Assembly: GCA_021325385.1 (NCBI GenBank)
Contig: JAJPHH010000001.1
Coordinates: 1-64,000, forward strand
Source of the DNA: Alphaproteobacteria bacterium
Lineage (GTDB): Bacteria; Pseudomonadota; Alphaproteobacteria; Rhizobiales; Beijerinckiaceae
Reading direction: 5' to 3'
Length of the DNA stretch: 64,000 nt
The notes under the pieces are model-generated. The model ran no database searches. It saw nothing but the letters and a program-made list of their open reading frames with translations, and was not told where the DNA came from. Both the position numbers and the translations under genes were made by a program. Shown here piece after piece: positions 8,099-17,777 of this stretch; the stretch's first letter is position 1, and each line of letters begins with the position of its first letter.

Positions 8099-10522
8099 AT
8101 GATAAGGCGGTTCGCCCGGCTGATCGGCTTCCTGTTCGCCACCGCCGCGATTATCTTCGTCATCGCCGCCGCGGCCGTCGCCGCGGTGATCTGGAAATAC
8201 GAACAGGATCTGCCCGACTACAGCCAGTTGCAGAATTACGAGCCGCCGGTGATGACGCGCGTACACGCCGCCGACGGCAGCCTGATCGCCGAATATTATC
8301 GCGAACGGCGCCTTTACCTCCCGTCGAGCGCCATTCCGCCTTTGGTCAAGCACGCCTTCATCGCGGCCGAGGATAAGAATTTCTACACCCATCACGGCTT
8401 CGATCCGGAAGGAATCGTGCGCGCGGCGCTGGTCTTCCTGCAAGGCTCGAAGCACGTCCAGGGCGCTTCGACCATCACGCAGCAGGTCGCCAAGAACTTC
8501 CTTCTGAACAACGAGCGCACATTCGACCGCAAGATCCGCGAAATCCTTCTGTCGATGCGGATCGAGCAAGCCTATTCGAAGGACAAGATTCTCGAACTCT
8601 ATCTCAACGAGATCTATCTCGGCCTCTCCAATTACGGCGTCGCCGCCGCCGCGCTGAATTATTTCAACAAATCGGTCAACGAGCTGACGATCTCGGAGGT
8701 CGCCTATCTCGCGGCGCTGCCCAAGGAGCCGAGCGCTCTGCATCCGTTCCGCAATCACGAGCGCGCCGTCGACCGGCGCAATTACGTGATCGGCCGAATG
8801 GAGGAGGACGGCTACATCACGGCCGAGCAGGCCCGAAAAGCGCGCGCCGAGCCGCTCAACGTCAATCCGCGCGTGCTGACGCCGGATTCGATCGCCGCCG
8901 GCTATTTCGCCGAAGAGGTGCGCCGCGAGCTGCTCGAGCGCTACGGCGAGCAGAAGCTCTACGAGGGCGGCCTCTCGGTCCGCACCACGCTTGACCCGAA
9001 ATTGCAGTTGACGGCGCGCAAGGCGCTGGTCGACGGCCTCGTCCATTACGACGAGGCGCATGGCTGGCACGGCGTCGTCAAGTCGATCGATCTTGGCCAG
9101 GATTGGGGTCTGGCGCTGGCCGAGATTCCGCAGCTCGGCGACGTCAAGCCCTGGCGCTTGGCGGTCGTGCTCGACGCCAACGACGCCTCGGCCCGCATCG
9201 GCCTGCAGCCGGAGCGCGATAAAGCGGGCGCAGTCGGCCCGGCGCGCGAGACCGGCTACATCACCATCGAAGGCTCCAAATGGACCGGCCGGCGGCCGAA
9301 CAAGCTGGTGAAGCCAGGCGACGTCGTCTATGTCGAGCCAGTCGCCGGCAAGGCCGGCGAATATCGCTTGCGCCAGATTCCGGAAGTCTCAGGCGCCTGC
9401 GTCGCGATGGATCCGTTCACCGGCCGCGTCCTCGCCATGGTCGGCGGCTTCTCCTTCGACCAGTCGGAATTCAATCGCGCGACGCAGGCTATGCGGCAGC
9501 CGGGCTCGTCGTTCAAGCCCTTCGTCTACGCTGCGGCGATCGACAACGGCTACACGCCGTCCTCGATCGAGCTCGACGAGCCGATCGAGATCGACCAGGG
9601 CAACGGGCAGGTCTGGCGGCCGGAAAACTTCGAAGGCAAATCGTCCGGTCCGCATACGCTGCGTTTCGGCATCGAACATTCGATCAATCAGATGACGGTG
9701 CGGCTCGCCCGCGACATCGGCATGCCGTTGATCGTCGAATACGCCAAGAAATTCGGCATCTACGACGAAATGCCGCCGCTCCTCGCCATGTCGCTCGGCG
9801 CCGGCGAGACGACGGTGCTGCGCATGGTCACCGCCTATTCGATGTTCGACAACGGCGGCAAACGCATCAAGCCGACCCTGATCGACCGCATCCAGGACCG
9901 GTGGGGCCATACAATTTACCGGCACGACGATCGCATCTGCCAGGGCTGCGACGCCGAGAAATGGGATAATCAGGACGAGCCCAGGCTGATCGACAAGCGC
10001 GAGCAAGTGATCGATCCGCTGACCGCGTACCAGATCACCCATATCATGGAAGGCGTGATCCAGCGCGGCACCGGCGTCGCGATTTCCGAACTTCACCGCA
10101 CCCTCGCCGGCAAGACCGGCACGACCAACGAGGCCAAGGACCTCTGGTTCGTCGGCTATTCGCCCGATTTGGCTTTCGGCGTCTTCATGGGCTACGACCA
10201 TCCGCGCTCGCTCGGCGGCTCGGCTCAGGCCGCTCTTTATACGGCGCCGATCTTCCGCGAATTCATGCGCATGGCGTTGAAGGACAAACCGGATACGCCG
10301 TTCCGCGTGCCGCCGGGCATCAAGCTGGTCTCCGTCGACGTCCATACCGGCATGCGGTCGACCGGAGCGGGCTCGATTCTCGAAGCCTTCAAGCCTGGCA
10401 CTGCGCCGCCCGACGGCTATATAGGCGGAGGCGGCGAAGACCAGGCCGCCAACGCCAAGGTGCTGACCGTCTCGCCGGATGTGGAGAAGGCGATCGGATC
10501 GGGGACTGGCGGACTTTATTAA
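8099..10522 (+). CDS. mrcA: Penicillin-binding protein 1A (bifunctional transglycosylase/transpeptidase)
   Basis: An 807-residue class A PBP that polymerises lipid II and crosslinks the stem peptides. One N-terminal transmembrane helix (about 8-32) anchors it. The GT51 domain (about 55-235) contains AAEDKNFYTHHG with the catalytic Glu, and GASTITQQVAKN. The transpeptidase domain has the S-x-x-K box as SSFK with Ser about 470, a S-x-N box in EHSINQM, and GKTGTTN near 672. A GGGAAGGGTAGGA tract precedes the ATG. A long stretch between the two domains (about 290-430) is the usual OB-like linker of 1A proteins. Length and architecture are normal. Confidence 0.95.
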   Translation: MIRRFARLIGFLFATAAIIFVIAAAAVAAVIWKYEQDLPDYSQLQNYEPPVMTRVHAADGSLIAEYYRERRLYLPSSAIPPLVKHAFIAAEDKNFYTHHGFDPEGIVRAALVFLQGSKHVQGASTITQQVAKNFLLNNERTFDRKIREILLSMRIEQAYSKDKILELYLNEIYLGLSNYGVAAAALNYFNKSVNELTISEVAYLAALPKEPSALHPFRNHERAVDRRNYVIGRMEEDGYITAEQARKARAEPLNVNPRVLTPDSIAAGYFAEEVRRELLERYGEQKLYEGGLSVRTTLDPKLQLTARKALVDGLVHYDEAHGWHGVVKSIDLGQDWGLALAEIPQLGDVKPWRLAVVLDANDASARIGLQPERDKAGAVGPARETGYITIEGSKWTGRRPNKLVKPGDVVYVEPVAGKAGEYRLRQIPEVSGACVAMDPFTGRVLAMVGGFSFDQSEFNRATQAMRQPGSSFKPFVYAAAIDNGYTPSSIELDEPIEIDQGNGQVWRPENFEGKSSGPHTLRFGIEHSINQMTVRLARDIGMPLIVEYAKKFGIYDEMPPLLAMSLGAGETTVLRMVTAYSMFDNGGKRIKPTLIDRIQDRWGHTIYRHDDRICQGCDAEKWDNQDEPRLIDKREQVIDPLTAYQITHIMEGVIQRGTGVAISELHRTLAGKTGTTNEAKDLWFVGYSPDLAFGVFMGYDHPRSLGGSAQAALYTAPIFREFMRMALKDKPDTPFRVPPGIKLVSVDVHTGMRSTGAGSILEAFKPGTAPPDGYIGGGGEDQAANAKVLTVSPDVEKAIGSGTGGLY

Positions 10523-10611
10523 CGCGGCGATCGGCTTTAAGCAGTCGGCGGTCGGGAGCGTACCGGCTGCCGATTGCTCGTGTCGACGGCCGAGCCTATG
10601 GAAGGTTCAAA

Positions 10612-11740
10612 ATGCGCGCCGAAGCTGAAGCGCTGATCGAAAACATCAAGCAGTCGGTGGGACTGCTGAGGAGGCATCTTTGACGTCGACGCCGCGACGC
10701 GCCGCCTCGCCGAACTGAACGCGAAATCCGAAGATCCTTCGCTCTGGAACGATCCCGACGCCGCGCAAAAGGTGATGCGCGAGCGCAACATGCTCGAGGA
10801 TCGTTTACAGTCGCTGGCCAAGCTCGAACGCGAACTCGAAGACGCGGCGACGCTGGTCGAACTTGGCGAGAGCGAAGGCGACGCTTCGACCGAAGAGGAA
10901 GGAATCGCCCTGCTCAAGGCGCTGCAGGCGGAGGGCGAGCGGCGCCAACTCGAAGCCTTGCTGTCGGGCGAGGCCGACGCCAACGATACATACGTCGAAA
11001 TCCATTCCGGCGCCGGCGGCACCGAAAGCTGCGATTGGGCGCGGATGTTGCTGCGCATGTATATGCGCTGGGCCGAGCGCCGCGGCTTTTCGGTCGAGTT
11101 GATCGAAGAGACGGACGGCGAAGAGGCCGGCATCAAATCGGCGACGATCATGGTCAAGGGCCACAACGCCCATGGCTGGCTGAAGACCGAATCCGGCGTG
11201 CACCGGCTGGTGCGCATCTCGCCCTTCGATTCCAACGCCCGCCGGCACACCAGCTTCGCCTCGGTCTGGGTCTATCCGGTCGTCGACGACCGGATCAATG
11301 TCGAGGTCAACGAGAGCGATTGCCGCATCGATACGTACCGCGCCTCGGGCGCCGGCGGTCAGCACGTCAACAAGACGGAATCGGCGGTGCGCATCACCCA
11401 TATCCCGACCGGCATCGTCGTCGCCTGCCAGTCGGAGCGCTCGCAGCATAAGAACCGCGCCACCGCCTGGAACATGCTCCGCGCCCGGCTCTACGAAATG
11501 GAGCTGGAGAAGCGCGAGGCCAAGGCCAACGCCGACGCCGCCTCGAAGACCGATATCGGCTGGGGCCATCAGATCAGGTCCTACGTGCTGCAGCCGTACC
11601 AGATGGTGAAGGACCTGCGCACGGGCCATGTTTCCGGCACGCCGGGCGACGTGCTCGACGGCGATCTCGACGCCTTCATGGAGGCCTCGCTCGCCCAGCG
11701 CTTGTCGGGGCGGACGGTCGAGGTGGAGGACGTGGAATAG
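10612..11740 (+). CDS. prfB: Peptide chain release factor 2, with programmed +1 frameshift
   Basis: RF2 ends translation at UGA and UAA. The gene starts at ATG 10612, reads 23 codons ([16 protein letters not shown]...) and meets an in-frame TGA at 10681-10683. Skipping one base continues as [20 protein letters not shown] to 11740, giving a normal 375-residue RF2. The stop-recognition tripeptide SPF (ISPFDS) and the catalytic GGQ ([13 protein letters not shown]) are present. An annotation starting at the later ATG 10772 would lose the N-terminal helix and hide the frameshift. It lies about 90 bases after mrcA on the same strand. Confidence 0.95.
10669..10684 (+). promoter_or_regulatory. prfB: prfB programmed frameshift site
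   Basis: AGGAGG, three bases (CAT), then CTT TGA C. This matches the spacing of the E. coli RF2 site, where an internal Shine-Dalgarno-like sequence three bases before CUU UGA C promotes slippage. Low RF2 stalls the ribosome at UGA and favours frameshifting, which makes more RF2, so the gene should autoregulate. Confidence 0.93.
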
Positions 11741-11925
11741 GCGAGTACGTGATAAACGCCGTTTCGACGGATCACGGATTTCATCGCCGAAAGGGAGAAA
11801 GCCGCCGATCCAGTCAGCGGACCGGAAACCACGCCGCGAATTCGCGGCAAGTTTTCCGGCGATGTTGACGGCTGATAAAGACCTGCGCTGTCAGGGTCGG
11901 GGAGAGGACGCCGCGAGGCCCCGCC

Positions 11926-12513
11926 ATGACTCGCATTTTGCGAATTCTCCTGCCGATCGCTGTCCTGTTTCTCGGGCGGCGGATCTACGTTTCCATGATC
12001 TCTGGCCCGTCGGAGGGGTCAACCGCCAGCGCCGCCGCAGGAAAGCCGCACCAGCCCGGCTGGATCACGCAAAAATTCGCCGGTCTGCTGCAAACCTTCA
12101 CCGGAAGCGAAATGTCGCCGCAGGATATGCGGCTGTTCTCCGCCCTTGTTTTCGTCTATAGCTTTGCGCTTGGCCTGATCGCCCATTTCGTCCTTGGCGA
12201 TCGCGCTTTCGGCCGGGCGCTCAATGGCTTGATCGCGCTGCTCGGCGCCGCGGCGGCGCTGTTTTGCCTCGGCTGGCTGGCCCCCGAGAGCGGTTGGGAT
12301 AGCATCGGCTGGATGGCCTTTGCGACGGTTTTATCCTCGTTCCTGTTCCTCGGCGCGGCCGTGGCGTTGAAAGCCTTCGTCGTCCGGGAGGCGGAGGACT
12401 TCGCCATCGGCGGCGGCACTCGAACGGGCGATGCGCTCAAGAGGCTGACGGGAGAGTCGTCCCACGGCCGGGCGACTCAAGACAGAATTCAACGCGCCCT
12501 GCGTCGCCCATAG
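11926..12513 (+). CDS. Hypothetical membrane protein
   Basis: Not recognised. The 195 residues contain an N-terminal hydrophobic segment (about 5-25), then three further hydrophobic stretches (about 70-90, 100-120 and 130-150), and a hydrophilic Arg-rich tail. This suggests four membrane passes with the tail outside the bilayer. There are no catalytic motifs. It lies 185 bases after prfB on the same strand and 22 bases before the end of the convergent MFS gene. Confidence 0.7.
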   Translation: MTRILRILLPIAVLFLGRRIYVSMISGPSEGSTASAAAGKPHQPGWITQKFAGLLQTFTGSEMSPQDMRLFSALVFVYSFALGLIAHFVLGDRAFGRALNGLIALLGAAAALFCLGWLAPESGWDSIGWMAFATVLSSFLFLGAAVALKAFVVREAEDFAIGGGTRTGDALKRLTGESSHGRATQDRIQRALRRP

Positions 12514-12535
12514 GCGGCGCGGGCCGACAATCGCA

Positions 12536-13762
12536 TCACGCCGTTGCAGACGCTTTTGCGGATTTTTCGTTCGAACAGGGCAACGATTCAGCTTCGGCGC
12601 GCCGCATCGACTTAAGCTGCGCGCTCGTCGCGACAAGGAGAACCAGCGCCGCCGCTTCGAACAGCGCGCCCGCCCAGCCGATCGCGAGGATCGACCATTG
12701 CCGAATGGCGAGGCCGCCAAAGACCGAGCCGGCGGCGGCCCCGAAATAGATCGCCGACGTGTTGAGCGAAAGCGTGATCGGCGCGAGGGTCGGATCGAGC
12801 GAGACGATCCGCGCCTGCTGGGTCGACGGAAAGGCCCAGCCGAACAATCCCCACAAGACCAAGCCGGCCAGGATCGCTGCGCCGCCGCCGAGCCCGCCGA
12901 GCGCCGCGCCGAACGAAATCAGGGCGAAGGCGCCGACGAGGACCGTCAAAATCCCGGCGAGGAAGCGTTCGCGATTCCAATGATCGGCGCCATAGCCGCC
13001 GAGAAGGTTGCCGAAGAAGCTCACCAAGCCGAGAACCATCAATACGCCGGCAAGGCCTTGCGCGCCGACGCCCAGCGCCTTTTCGACGAGGACGCCGACA
13101 TAGGTGTTGATAGCGAACGCGCCGGCAAGGGCGAGCGTCGTCAGGCCGAGCAGAGCCAGGACGTCCGGACGGCGGCCGACCGCGAGGCGCTCGCGCAGAC
13201 CGATCGAGGCGATGCCGGCGAGCCGCGGCAGGACCGCTGCGACGCCGAGGGCGGCGACGGCCGCCAGAGCGGCGACGCAGAGGAAGGTCGCGCGCCAAGT
13301 GGCGGCGGCGGCGACGAGAGTGCCGGCTGGCACGCCGATCACGATCGCGCCGGTCATGCCGGCATAGACAAGGGCCACGGCGCGGCCGCGATGGGCGGCG
13401 TCATGCGCGGCGGTGGCGAAAGCGACGGCCGCCGGCATGAACGCGCCTGCCGCAAGAGCCAAGCCGACTCGCGCCGCCATGAGCCAGGCGAAGCTCGGCG
13501 CGAAGGCAGCGAGGGCGTTGGCCAAGACGAAACCGGCCATCGCGAAGGTCAGGAGCCGCTTGCGTTCAATTCCGGCCGTCGCGACCGCGAGAATGGGCGA
13601 GCCGAGCGCATAGGAGAGCGAAAAGGCCGTCACCAGCGCGCCGGCCGCGGCCGGCGTCACCCGGAGGTCGGCGGCGATATCCGGCAGGACGCCGACAATC
13701 ATGAATGTCTCGGTCCCAATGGTGAAAGCGCCCAGAATGAGGGGCAGGAGACGCGTCAACAT
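12536..13762 (-). CDS. MFS drug/sugar efflux transporter (DHA1/AraJ-like)
   Basis: A 408-residue polytopic protein with about twelve hydrophobic segments. Near the start it has PLILGAFTIGTETFMIVGVLP, typical of DHA1-family exporters (AraJ, chloramphenicol and purine exporters). The loop 2-3 region carries ALGSPILAVATAGIERKRLL, the family's motif A equivalent. It probably exports a small compound by proton antiport; the substrate cannot be read from sequence. It is transcribed divergently from an ArsR-like regulator, with two near-identical 20-bp palindromes in the shared control region, so it is very likely repressed by that protein. Confidence 0.88.
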   Translation of the reverse strand: MLTRLLPLILGAFTIGTETFMIVGVLPDIAADLRVTPAAAGALVTAFSLSYALGSPILAVATAGIERKRLLTFAMAGFVLANALAAFAPSFAWLMAARVGLALAAGAFMPAAVAFATAAHDAAHRGRAVALVYAGMTGAIVIGVPAGTLVAAAATWRATFLCVAALAAVAALGVAAVLPRLAGIASIGLRERLAVGRRPDVLALLGLTTLALAGAFAINTYVGVLVEKALGVGAQGLAGVLMVLGLVSFFGNLLGGYGADHWNRERFLAGILTVLVGAFALISFGAALGGLGGGAAILAGLVLWGLFGWAFPSTQQARIVSLDPTLAPITLSLNTSAIYFGAAAGSVFGGLAIRQWSILAIGWAGALFEAAALVLLVATSAQLKSMRRAEAESLPCSNEKSAKASATA

Positions 13763-13774
13763 GGCCGCTCCATC

Positions 13775-13794
13775 AGTTCAAGATGTCTTGAACT
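13775..13794. promoter_or_regulatory. Palindromic operator 1 for the ArsR-like regulator
   Basis: AGTTCAAGA and TCTTGAACT are perfect 9-base inverted arms around a 2-base centre, 12 bases upstream of the MFS start codon. A second site of the same total length follows at 13822. A dimeric winged-helix repressor is the expected ligand. Confidence 0.8.
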
Positions 13795-13821
13795 AAGCGA
13801 GCGGAGTCCGGCTTGTCAATG

Positions 13822-13841
13822 AGTTCAATAAATGTTGAACT
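13822..13841. promoter_or_regulatory. Palindromic operator 2 for the ArsR-like regulator
   Basis: AGTTCAA and TTGAACT arms with a 6-base centre, 20 bases in total like operator 1. The two sites are centred 47 bases apart. The site overlaps a possible upstream ATG (13832), which argues that the regulator really starts at 13871. Confidence 0.75.
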
Positions 13842-13870
13842 TGCGCGCATTCCGGTCTATCTGCTCGGCG

Positions 13871-14212
13871 ATGGCCAAGGAGCTGCATCACCCCGATCGG
13901 GATCAGATCGACCTTTCCGCCGTGCTTGAGGCGCTGAGCGAGCCGATCCGGCGCGAGATCGTCCTGCGCCTGCTCGAACAGGGCGAGGCGCCCTGCCAGA
14001 TTTTCGACGGCGCGCCGAAGACCAATCTGAGCTATCACTACGCCCGGCTGCGCGAGGCCGGCGTGACGCGGACGCGCATCGCCGGGCCATACCGGATGCT
14101 GTCGGTGCGGGTCGAGGACCTCGCGGCGCGCTTTCCGGGATTGCTCGAAGCGGTCGTCGCGGCTGCGCGCGCAGAGGCGGCGAAGAACCCGGCCGAGAAT
14201 CAGAGCGCCTGA
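13871..14212 (+). CDS. ArsR-family winged-helix transcriptional regulator
   Basis: A 113-residue single-domain regulator. The helix-turn-helix is VLEALSEPIRREIVLRLLEQ followed by KTNLSYHYARLREAGVTRTR, the typical ArsR pattern in which the recognition helix reads SYHYARLREAG. No metal-binding CXC is seen in the HTH, so it more likely senses an organic ligand or protein state than a metal. ATG 13871 (MAKELHHPDRD) is chosen because the longer start at 13832 sits inside an operator. It is divergent from the MFS exporter, with which it probably forms a repressor-pump pair. Confidence 0.85.
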   Translation: MAKELHHPDRDQIDLSAVLEALSEPIRREIVLRLLEQGEAPCQIFDGAPKTNLSYHYARLREAGVTRTRIAGPYRMLSVRVEDLAARFPGLLEAVVAAARAEAAKNPAENQSA

Positions 14213-14276
14213 CCACAGCGCTATTGCCGGGCCCTAGCCGCCTGGTAGATACGCGGCTGCAGGAGAAGCGGCCGCC

Positions 14277-14894
14277 ATGATCACCGTCCACCATCTCGAA
14301 GACTCGCGTTCGCAGCGCGTCCTATGGCTGCTCGAGGAGCTCGAGATCGATTACGAAGTGCGTCGCTACAAGCGCGACCCTGTGACCCGGCTCGGTCCGG
14401 CGGAGTTGCGCGCCGTGCATCCGCTCGGCAAGTCGCCGATCGTCGTCGACGGCGATTTGGTGATCGCCGAGACGGGCGCGATCGTCGAATATCTGATCGA
14501 CCGATATGGCGACGGCCGGCTACGGCCGCCGGCGGGAACGCCGGAGCGGATGCGATACACGTATTGGCTGCATTACGCCGAGGGCTCGGCTATGCCGCCG
14601 CTGCTGGTCGCTCTGGTTGCGGCGCGGCTCGGCGAAGCCGCTAAGCCGGCGCTGCCCTATGTGTCGGCGCAGATCAAACTGCATTTCGACTATGTCGAGG
14701 CCGAACTCGCCAAATCGCCCTGGTTCGCCGGCGACGAGCTGACCGGCGCCGATGTCATGATGAGCTTTCCGCTGTCGCGCGCGGCTCGGCTGAAAGAGGC
14801 CGCCGCGTGGCCTCGCATTCGCGACTTCGTCGATCGGATAAAATCGCGTCCCGCCTATCGCCGTGCGGCGGCGCGCGGCGACGGAGAGGAATGA
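14277..14894 (+). CDS. Glutathione S-transferase family protein
   Basis: A 205-residue cytosolic GST. The N-terminal thioredoxin-like domain begins ITVHHLEDSRSQRVLWLLEELE, with Ser in the usual catalytic position (about 10-12). It has the cis-Pro region LGKSPIVVDGD and the glutathione-contacting ETGAIVEYLIDRYG near 63-76. The C-terminal helical domain includes LTGADVMMSFPL, the N-capping box motif of GSTs. The substrate is unknown; general glutathione conjugation or peroxide reduction is likely. It lies 64 bases after the ArsR-like gene on the same strand and may or may not be co-transcribed. Confidence 0.88.
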   Translation: MITVHHLEDSRSQRVLWLLEELEIDYEVRRYKRDPVTRLGPAELRAVHPLGKSPIVVDGDLVIAETGAIVEYLIDRYGDGRLRPPAGTPERMRYTYWLHYAEGSAMPPLLVALVAARLGEAAKPALPYVSAQIKLHFDYVEAELAKSPWFAGDELTGADVMMSFPLSRAARLKEAAAWPRIRDFVDRIKSRPAYRRAAARGDGEE

Positions 14895-14963
14895 GGATCA
14901 CGGCGTCGCCGTGTTCTCCCAGTATTTCGGCGACCCGTTCGAGCCGGGACCTTCACGCGCGCA

Positions 14964-15599
14964 ATGGACCGAGCGAATAGCCTCAAGTCTGGCCGCCGCA
15001 AGGGCGGGCGCCGGCCCGTCGCTCGCATCGAGCTGCCGACCGATACGGTCTCTCTCGCCCGCTATCTCATCGGCAGGTTATTGGTGCGCGAGTTGCCCGA
15101 AGGCGTGGTCAGCGGTCGCATTGTGGAGACGGAGGCGTATGTCGTCGGCGACGCCGCTGGGCACGCCTACCGGGGAATGACCCTTCGTAATCGCTCGCTC
15201 TTTCTCGAGCGCGGGCGCGCCTATGTTTATCTCGCCTATGGCAGCTCGTACATGCTGAACGTATCGAGCGAGGCGCCCGGAATCGGGGCCGGCGTGCTCA
15301 TCAGGGCGCTCGAGCCGATCGAAGGCGTCGAGATCATGCAGCGGAATCGCGGCGCCGAGCGCTTGCGCGACCTGGCGCGAGGACCCGGAAGGCTCGCGGC
15401 GGCATTGCGGATCGATCGCCGGCTCGATGGGCTCGATCTTTGCTGCGAAGGCCCTTTGTGGCTGGGGCGCGGCGATGACGAAGCCGCAGATATTGGGCGG
15501 AGCACGAGGATCGGCATTACGCGCGAAGCGGCCCGCCTGCTCCGATTCTACCTTCGAGGCAGCCCGTTCGTCAGCGGGCCAAGATTGCTCAACGAATAA
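14964..15599 (+). CDS. mpg: DNA-3-methyladenine glycosylase (AAG/MPG family)
   Basis: A 211-residue base-excision repair enzyme that removes alkylated and deaminated purines. Motifs typical of the AAG fold are present: LIGRLLVRELPEG, GRIVETEAYV with the catalytic Glu, the H-x-YRG loop in GHAYRGMTLRN, YVYLAYGSSYMLNV with the intercalating Tyr region, and ARGPGRLAAALRI. The tail RLLRFYLRGSPFVSG is also conserved. ATG 14964 leaves about 18 basic residues before the first conserved block. It lies 69 bases after the GST gene on the same strand. Confidence 0.92.
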   Translation: MDRANSLKSGRRKGGRRPVARIELPTDTVSLARYLIGRLLVRELPEGVVSGRIVETEAYVVGDAAGHAYRGMTLRNRSLFLERGRAYVYLAYGSSYMLNVSSEAPGIGAGVLIRALEPIEGVEIMQRNRGAERLRDLARGPGRLAAALRIDRRLDGLDLCCEGPLWLGRGDDEAADIGRSTRIGITREAARLLRFYLRGSPFVSGPRLLNE

Positions 15600-15617
15600 A
15601 ACAGCCACGATGCAGCG

Positions 15618-15654
15618 AAAAAAATCGGCGCCGAAACTGCTGCGCCGGCGCCGA
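15618..15654 (-). terminator. Intrinsic terminator of phaC
   Basis: On the minus strand, TCGGCGCCG and CGGCGCCGA (9-base perfect arms, 12-base loop) are followed by seven T residues (plus-strand A at 15618-15624). It lies about 65 bases past the phaC stop codon and also just after the convergent glycosylase gene. Confidence 0.88.
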
Positions 15655-15719
15655 CGATTCCGCGTCAGCCGCCGCGAAGCCCTTTCGCGCGGCGGCGCGA
15701 TCCGATGGCGGGGATGGGC

Positions 15720-17777
15720 TCAGACCCTCACCCGCACATACTCGCCCGGCGCGTCGGCGAGCGCCTTCAGCTTGCCGTCGCCGGGAATGCGCGCCGGGAC
15801 CTTTTCAGGCGCCTGCTTGGCGAGCCATTGGATCCAGTCGCGCCACCAGCTGCCCGGCGTCTCCTTGGCGTTGGCGAGCCAGTCGTCGAACTCGCCCTGA
15901 GGCGGCCCGCCGGCCCAATATTGGTATTTCGCCTTGTCGGCCGGGTTGACGACGCCGGCGATATGGCCGGAGCCGGCGAGCACGTAGCGGACCGGGCCGC
16001 CGAAATATTGCGAGCCAAGAAAGACCGACTTGGCCGGCGCGATATGGTCCTCGCGGGCGGCGAGGCTGTAGATCGGGATCGTCACCTTGGACAAATCGAG
16101 CCTGACATTGGCGATCGTGAGGCGGCCCTGGGTGAGGTTGTTCTCGAGATAAAAATTCCTCAGATAATACATATGGTTGGCGGCTGGCATTCGAGTCGAA
16201 TCTGAATTCCAGACGAGAAGATCGAAGGCCGGCGGCTCCTTGCCCTTCATGTAATTGTTCACGAAATACGACCAGATCAGATCATTCGGCCGCAACATAT
16301 TGAAGGCGTTCGCCATTTGCATGCCTTCAAGATAGCCTTTGGCGGCCATCTGCTCGGCGATCGTCTTGAGCTGCAATTCGTCGACGAACACTTTGAGGTC
16401 GCCGGGATCGCGGAAATCGACCTGGGCTGCGAACAGCGTCGCGCTGGCGATCCGGTCGTCGCGGGTCCCCGCCATATAGGCGAGGGCGACGGCGAGCAGC
16501 GTGCCGCCGACGCAATAGCCGATCGCCGACACTTGCCGCTCGCCGGTCGCCTGCTCGATCGCCTCCAGCGCCGCAAAAATCCCCTCGCGCATATAGGCTT
16601 CGAAGTCCTTGTCGGCGTGGCGCTCATCCGGATTGACCCAGGAAATGACGAACACGGTCAGGCCTTGCGCGACCGCCCAGCGGATGAAGGACTTTTCCGG
16701 ATTGAGATCGAGCACGTAGAACTTGTTGATCCAGGGCGGCACGATCAGCAGCGGCCGCTTGAACACGGTCTCCGTCGACGGCGCGTATTGGATGAGCTCC
16801 ATCAGCTCGTTGCGGTACACGACCTTGCCCGGCGTCGCCGCCATGTTCTTGCCGAGTTCGAATTTCGACGCGTCGGTTTGGCGGATGCGCAACTGGCCGC
16901 GCCCGGCGGCGACGTCTTCGGCCATCATCTGCAGGCCGCGAACCAGATTCTCGCCGCTCTCGGCCAGGGTCGCGCGCATCAACTCGGGATTGGTCGGCAG
17001 GAAATTGGTCGGCGACAGGGCCGCGGCGAGCTGGCGCATGTAGAATTGCGCCTTGTCGCGGGTATGCGGATCGACGCCTTCGGCGCTCTTGATGAGATCG
17101 CCGGCCCAGCGGGTCGTCAGCACATAGGCCTGCCTGAGAAAATCGTAATAGGGATTGTCCCGCCATTCCGGATCGGCGAAGCGCTTGTCGGCCGGGTCCG
17201 GCGGCGCGACCGGCGCGACCTCTTCGCCTTGCAGACGCTGTAGCGTCGCCGCCCAGAGATCGACGAATTGCTTGGACAGCGTCGATTGCGCCTGAAGGGC
17301 GCGCTGCGGGTCGGCGAAATAGGGTTCGGCGATTTTGCCGAACGTCGTCACCGCGTCGGCGACCATGTTGGCGAGCGGCGATTTGGTTTCGCCGCCGCGG
17401 GACTGGAGATAGGCCGCAGTCAGCTTGCCGCTCTCCTCGAAGAGACGGGCGACGTTGCGCGACAGCGCCTCGAAATCGGGCAGCGGCGCCTTGGCCGGCT
17501 CGGCGGGGCTTGGTCCCTGAGCGGCGGCGGCCGGCGGCGCGACTTTTTCTGGCTCTGCCGGCGGCGCCGCGCCGGCGACTGGCGCGGCGAGCAGCGCCTC
17601 GGCTTCGCGCGCGAAATCGTTGACGGCGGCGTTCTTGGCGACGCGCTCCTTTTTCGGCTTCGCCGCGCGCTTGTTGGCGGCGGCCGGCTTGGCGCTCTGC
17701 GCCTCGGGCGCGTCGTCCGCGGCGGGGGCGCTCCGCGCAGGGCGCCGCGGCGCGCGCGCTACCGGATCGGTGGACAT
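15720..17777 (-). CDS. phaC: Class I polyhydroxyalkanoate synthase
   Basis: A 685-residue cytoplasmic enzyme that polymerises (R)-3-hydroxyacyl-CoA into PHB-type granules. The alpha/beta-hydrolase core shows [15 protein letters not shown], the lipase-like box GYCVGGT with the catalytic Cys (about 420), and the Asp and His of the triad in [12 protein letters not shown] and [12 protein letters not shown]. The first 110 or so residues are Ala/Pro/Lys-rich and look disordered, making the protein about 90 residues longer than typical class I enzymes. No phaA, phaB or phasin gene is adjacent. It ends at an intrinsic terminator and is divergent from a small secreted protein gene. Confidence 0.95.
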   Translation of the reverse strand: MSTDPVARAPRRPARSAPAADDAPEAQSAKPAAANKRAAKPKKERVAKNAAVNDFAREAEALLAAPVAGAAPPAEPEKVAPPAAAAQGPSPAEPAKAPLPDFEALSRNVARLFEESGKLTAAYLQSRGGETKSPLANMVADAVTTFGKIAEPYFADPQRALQAQSTLSKQFVDLWAATLQRLQGEEVAPVAPPDPADKRFADPEWRDNPYYDFLRQAYVLTTRWAGDLIKSAEGVDPHTRDKAQFYMRQLAAALSPTNFLPTNPELMRATLAESGENLVRGLQMMAEDVAAGRGQLRIRQTDASKFELGKNMAATPGKVVYRNELMELIQYAPSTETVFKRPLLIVPPWINKFYVLDLNPEKSFIRWAVAQGLTVFVISWVNPDERHADKDFEAYMREGIFAALEAIEQATGERQVSAIGYCVGGTLLAVALAYMAGTRDDRIASATLFAAQVDFRDPGDLKVFVDELQLKTIAEQMAAKGYLEGMQMANAFNMLRPNDLIWSYFVNNYMKGKEPPAFDLLVWNSDSTRMPAANHMYYLRNFYLENNLTQGRLTIANVRLDLSKVTIPIYSLAAREDHIAPAKSVFLGSQYFGGPVRYVLAGSGHIAGVVNPADKAKYQYWAGGPPQGEFDDWLANAKETPGSWWRDWIQWLAKQAPEKVPARIPGDGKLKALADAPGEYVRVRV

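Noticed and set aside
10772-11740. prfB starting at ATG 10772
   Set aside because: The frame upstream through a CTT TGA C frameshift site encodes the normal RF2 N-terminus, so the true start is 10612.
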